Source: Saprospiraceae bacterium UBA7687
GTDB lineage: Bacteria; Bacteroidota; Bacteroidia; Chitinophagales; Saprospiraceae
Assembly: GCA_002482845.1 (NCBI GenBank)
Contig: DLGT01000009.1
Location: 1-26,139 of the forward strand
Direction of reading: 5' to 3'
DNA length: 26,139 nucleotides
The stretch's first letter is position 1. Each line of letters begins with the position of its first letter. A program made the translations under genes and the position numbers. Positions 24,128 through 26,139 of this stretch are shown piece by piece. The notes below the pieces were generated by a model, which was not told the origin of the DNA, made no database searches, and worked only from the letters and a program-made list of their open reading frames with translations.

Positions 24128-25903
24128 ATGAACACATTAAATCAAGGTAAATTTTTTCTTTTTGGGTTACTTATGTTCGTAACCACATGCATAAATGCTC
24201 AGATAGACTCTTCTAAAGTAGCCATTACAAGATTTGAGAAAGTCAGTACCGATGCTCGTATCAATAATATTTTTATCGATGAGCGTAATGTTATTTGGCT
24301 GGCAGGCAGCAAAGGACTGATAGAAACGATAGGTGATGGTGGAAAATTTAATGTGTTTTTTCCTGATACTGAAATGCGAGATGTTACAGCAGACAAACGT
24401 AACAATATTTGGGTGGCATCTAGCAATACGCTTTATAACCAAGCTTCTAAGGCATCTTTTCCACTGCCTATCCAAGCCAACATCTCAGAAATTGCATACC
24501 TTGAAGGTAGTGTATGGGTAGGTACGGACAATGGACTTTTTGAATTTAATACCACGACTTCTAAGTATAAAACGTACGATAATAAAAACTCAAAGCTACA
24601 GAGCAATAAAGTCAATTTTGTACATGCAGACAAAAACAACATACTTTGGGTAGGTACGGACAATGGATATATAAGGAAGGAAGGCGATAGTTGGGAATTG
24701 CAAGACAAAAAAGTAAAAATGCTTGCTACCTGTGAGAATAGCGAAGGTCAATGGATCATAAGTGATAAAGACATGTTTCTGATCAATAAATTTAATAGAC
24801 TTTTCCCTGTGAAGTTGGACCCTTCACAATATAGTGGTAAAATCAACAACTTCGTACTAGACTCTAAAGGTAGGATTTATATAGCATCAGACATCCTTGT
24901 ACGATACGACCCTTACCAAGAGAAAATAGAAAATTATTCATCCGATGCGGCTACACTGTCAAAAGCAGCATTGAGCCTTGGAGCGGATAAAAATGATAAT
25001 ATTTGGATAGGAACAGATGGTGCAGGTTTTTACAAACTATTGTTCGGAGATGTCGCTAAAGAACAATTAAATGCCTTCTTACTTATTGAAAACAACGTGG
25101 CTTGTACCAATAGTAAAAACGGTGTTATAAAAGTGAGTGTATCAGGTGGTACCAAACCATATACGTATAAGTGGAATAAACGAGAATTGAGTGGTGGACA
25201 AGTATCCGGTCTTACCGCTGGTGAATATGAAGTGACTGTAACCGATAAGATATCAAATACTGCGATAGCGTCAGTGGTACTATCTGCACCTGAGCAGATC
25301 ACCCTTGATGTAGTCTCCAATAATAGGGTCACTACACCTGAAAAACCTGATGGATCTATTGTGATCAACGTGAAAGGTGGTGCAGGTGGATTTACCTATA
25401 AATGGTCGAATGGTCAGACAACACAGAATCTTACCAATGTTCCTTCTGGTCTTTATAGCCTTAATGTAAAAGATAAAAATGGGTGTACTGTCACCGGTAC
25501 ATTCAATGTAAAAAGAGAGAAGTTTATCCCTGACCTAGACATGTCCAAAATCACGTTGGGTCAGAAATTGCGTATCAATGATTTGAACTTTGATGCAGAT
25601 AGTGCGGCTATTACCCAAGCAAATTTTGATGTATTAGAAGAGGTGTATGAATTCTTGAATGCCAACCCTACCGTTACAGTAGAGATCGGAGGTCATACTA
25701 ATACGATACCACCGCATGAATACTGCGACCAATTATCTACTGCAAGGGCCAAAAAAGTTGCAGAGTTTCTATACGATAGAGGTGTGACAAAATCTAGGGT
25801 AACATTCAAAGGCTATGGCAAACGTGAGCCACTCACAGATAGTACATCACTTCAAGGAAGGCAAAAAAACCAAAGGGTAGAGATAAAGATATTACAGATT
25901 TAA
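24128..25903 (+). CDS. Reg_prop propeller, SprB-like repeats and OmpA-like domain fusion
   Basis: After a signal peptide (about 1-24) come beta-propeller blades of the two-component-regulator (Reg_prop) type: NNIWVASSNTLYN (92-104), SVWVGTDNGLFEF (128-140), ILWVGTDNGYIRK (172-184) and NIWIGTDGAGFYK (291-303). Two SprB-like repeats follow, about 332-373 (SGGTKPYTYKWN) and 408-450 (KGGAGGFTYKWSNGQTT). Residues 476-591 are an OmpA C-terminal domain (LNFDADSAAI; GGHTNTIPPHEYCDQLSTAR; FKGYGKREPL). There is no histidine kinase part, so the propeller is not used in signalling in the standard way. The OmpA domain would tether it to peptidoglycan in the periplasm. Asn525 stands where OmpA proteins usually have the peptidoglycan-binding Asp, with Arg540 kept. 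It is 183 bases from the CHAP gene with no clear promoter match. Confidence 0.85.
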   Translation: MNTLNQGKFFLFGLLMFVTTCINAQIDSSKVAITRFEKVSTDARINNIFIDERNVIWLAGSKGLIETIGDGGKFNVFFPDTEMRDVTADKRNNIWVASSNTLYNQASKASFPLPIQANISEIAYLEGSVWVGTDNGLFEFNTTTSKYKTYDNKNSKLQSNKVNFVHADKNNILWVGTDNGYIRKEGDSWELQDKKVKMLATCENSEGQWIISDKDMFLINKFNRLFPVKLDPSQYSGKINNFVLDSKGRIYIASDILVRYDPYQEKIENYSSDAATLSKAALSLGADKNDNIWIGTDGAGFYKLLFGDVAKEQLNAFLLIENNVACTNSKNGVIKVSVSGGTKPYTYKWNKRELSGGQVSGLTAGEYEVTVTDKISNTAIASVVLSAPEQITLDVVSNNRVTTPEKPDGSIVINVKGGAGGFTYKWSNGQTTQNLTNVPSGLYSLNVKDKNGCTVTGTFNVKREKFIPDLDMSKITLGQKLRINDLNFDADSAAITQANFDVLEEVYEFLNANPTVTVEIGGHTNTIPPHEYCDQLSTARAKKVAEFLYDRGVTKSRVTFKGYGKREPLTDSTSLQGRQKNQRVEIKILQI

Positions 25904-26083
25904 ATGTGTTTGTCCACATTGTTTTTCTTTAACATCGAGTCTACTCCGAAATGGCAAATTTTATGATAATCAAACGTTTTTTACTATTACATGGAGAGAA
26001 ACTTTTATTATTGTTTGTAATCAATTGCACTTTTTTGTATTTTAATAATTATTAGTTGTTAATCAATACATACGGTTTTAATT

Positions 26084-26120
26084 AGCCATTTGCCTCGAGC
26101 CGGCAAGGCTTTAACTTTTT
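26084..26120 (+). terminator. Rho-independent terminator-like hairpin
   Basis: AGCC-AT-TTGCC (26084-26094) pairs with GGCAAGGCT (26102-26110) with a two-base bulge and a 7-base loop, then TTAACTTTTTT. It lies about 180 bases after the OmpA-fusion stop, and the stretch before it (25904-26083) shows no gene. Confidence 0.5.
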
Positions 26121-26139
26121 TCTTCAGCAAAAAAAAGTA

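Noticed and set aside
25904..26083. The gap after the OmpA-fusion gene as a possible RNA gene
   Set aside because: The stretch is AT-rich with no tRNA-like arms or conserved pattern that I can see; only the terminator at its right end is supported.

Overview
The window is AT-rich bacterial chromosome, most likely from a member of the Bacteroidota, possibly Saprospiria- or Chitinophagia-like. The evidence is a type IX secretion (T9SS) C-terminal sorting domain, SprB-type repeats and Reg_prop propeller blades in an OmpA protein, a DUF3822 gene beside rsmD, TAnnTTTG-type promoter motifs in front of several genes, and an almost complete lack of Shine-Dalgarno sequences. The genus-level guess is inference. 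About 20 genes are packed tightly on both strands. I saw no tRNA, rRNA, CRISPR array, insertion sequence or phage gene.

Left part (1-10860). A two-gene + strand operon (aguB, aguA) turns agmatine into putrescine. It converges on a peptide deformylase gene whose product has a lipoprotein signal peptide, an unusual compartment for that enzyme. A promoter-bearing gap leads to a large Dna2-like nuclease-helicase on the + strand, whose end overlaps the end of tex on the - strand. Next on the - strand come a small two-helix membrane protein with a PH-like domain, an NYN (PIN-like) nuclease with an OST-HTH-like tail, and a CDP-alcohol phosphatidyltransferase.

Middle part (10860-16170). A 333-base gap is filled with hairpins and direct repeats. 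Beyond it is a compact three-gene - strand operon: DUF1800, then DUF1501 with a Tat-type signal, then a secreted protein with a T9SS sorting domain. The genes lie 6 bases apart, which suggests one secreted or cell-surface system of unknown function. An inverted repeat that looks like a bidirectional terminator separates it from a short-chain dehydrogenase.

Right part (16170-26139). A secreted bleomycin-hydrolase-like C1 peptidase precedes rarA on the + strand. Converging on rarA is a putative outer-membrane beta-barrel gene. A - strand operon follows in the order anchored 195-residue protein, DUF3822, rsmD. Divergent from it is tsaD, which appears to start at TTG, then a CHAP amidase-like secreted protein, and finally a fusion of beta-propeller, two SprB-like repeats and an OmpA domain.

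Most of the window is housekeeping: translation (rsmD, tsaD), DNA repair (rarA, the nuclease-helicase) and polyamine synthesis. The least explained parts are the DUF1800/DUF1501/T9SS cassette, the lipoprotein deformylase, the propeller-SprB-OmpA fusion and the structured repeats at 11021-11196.
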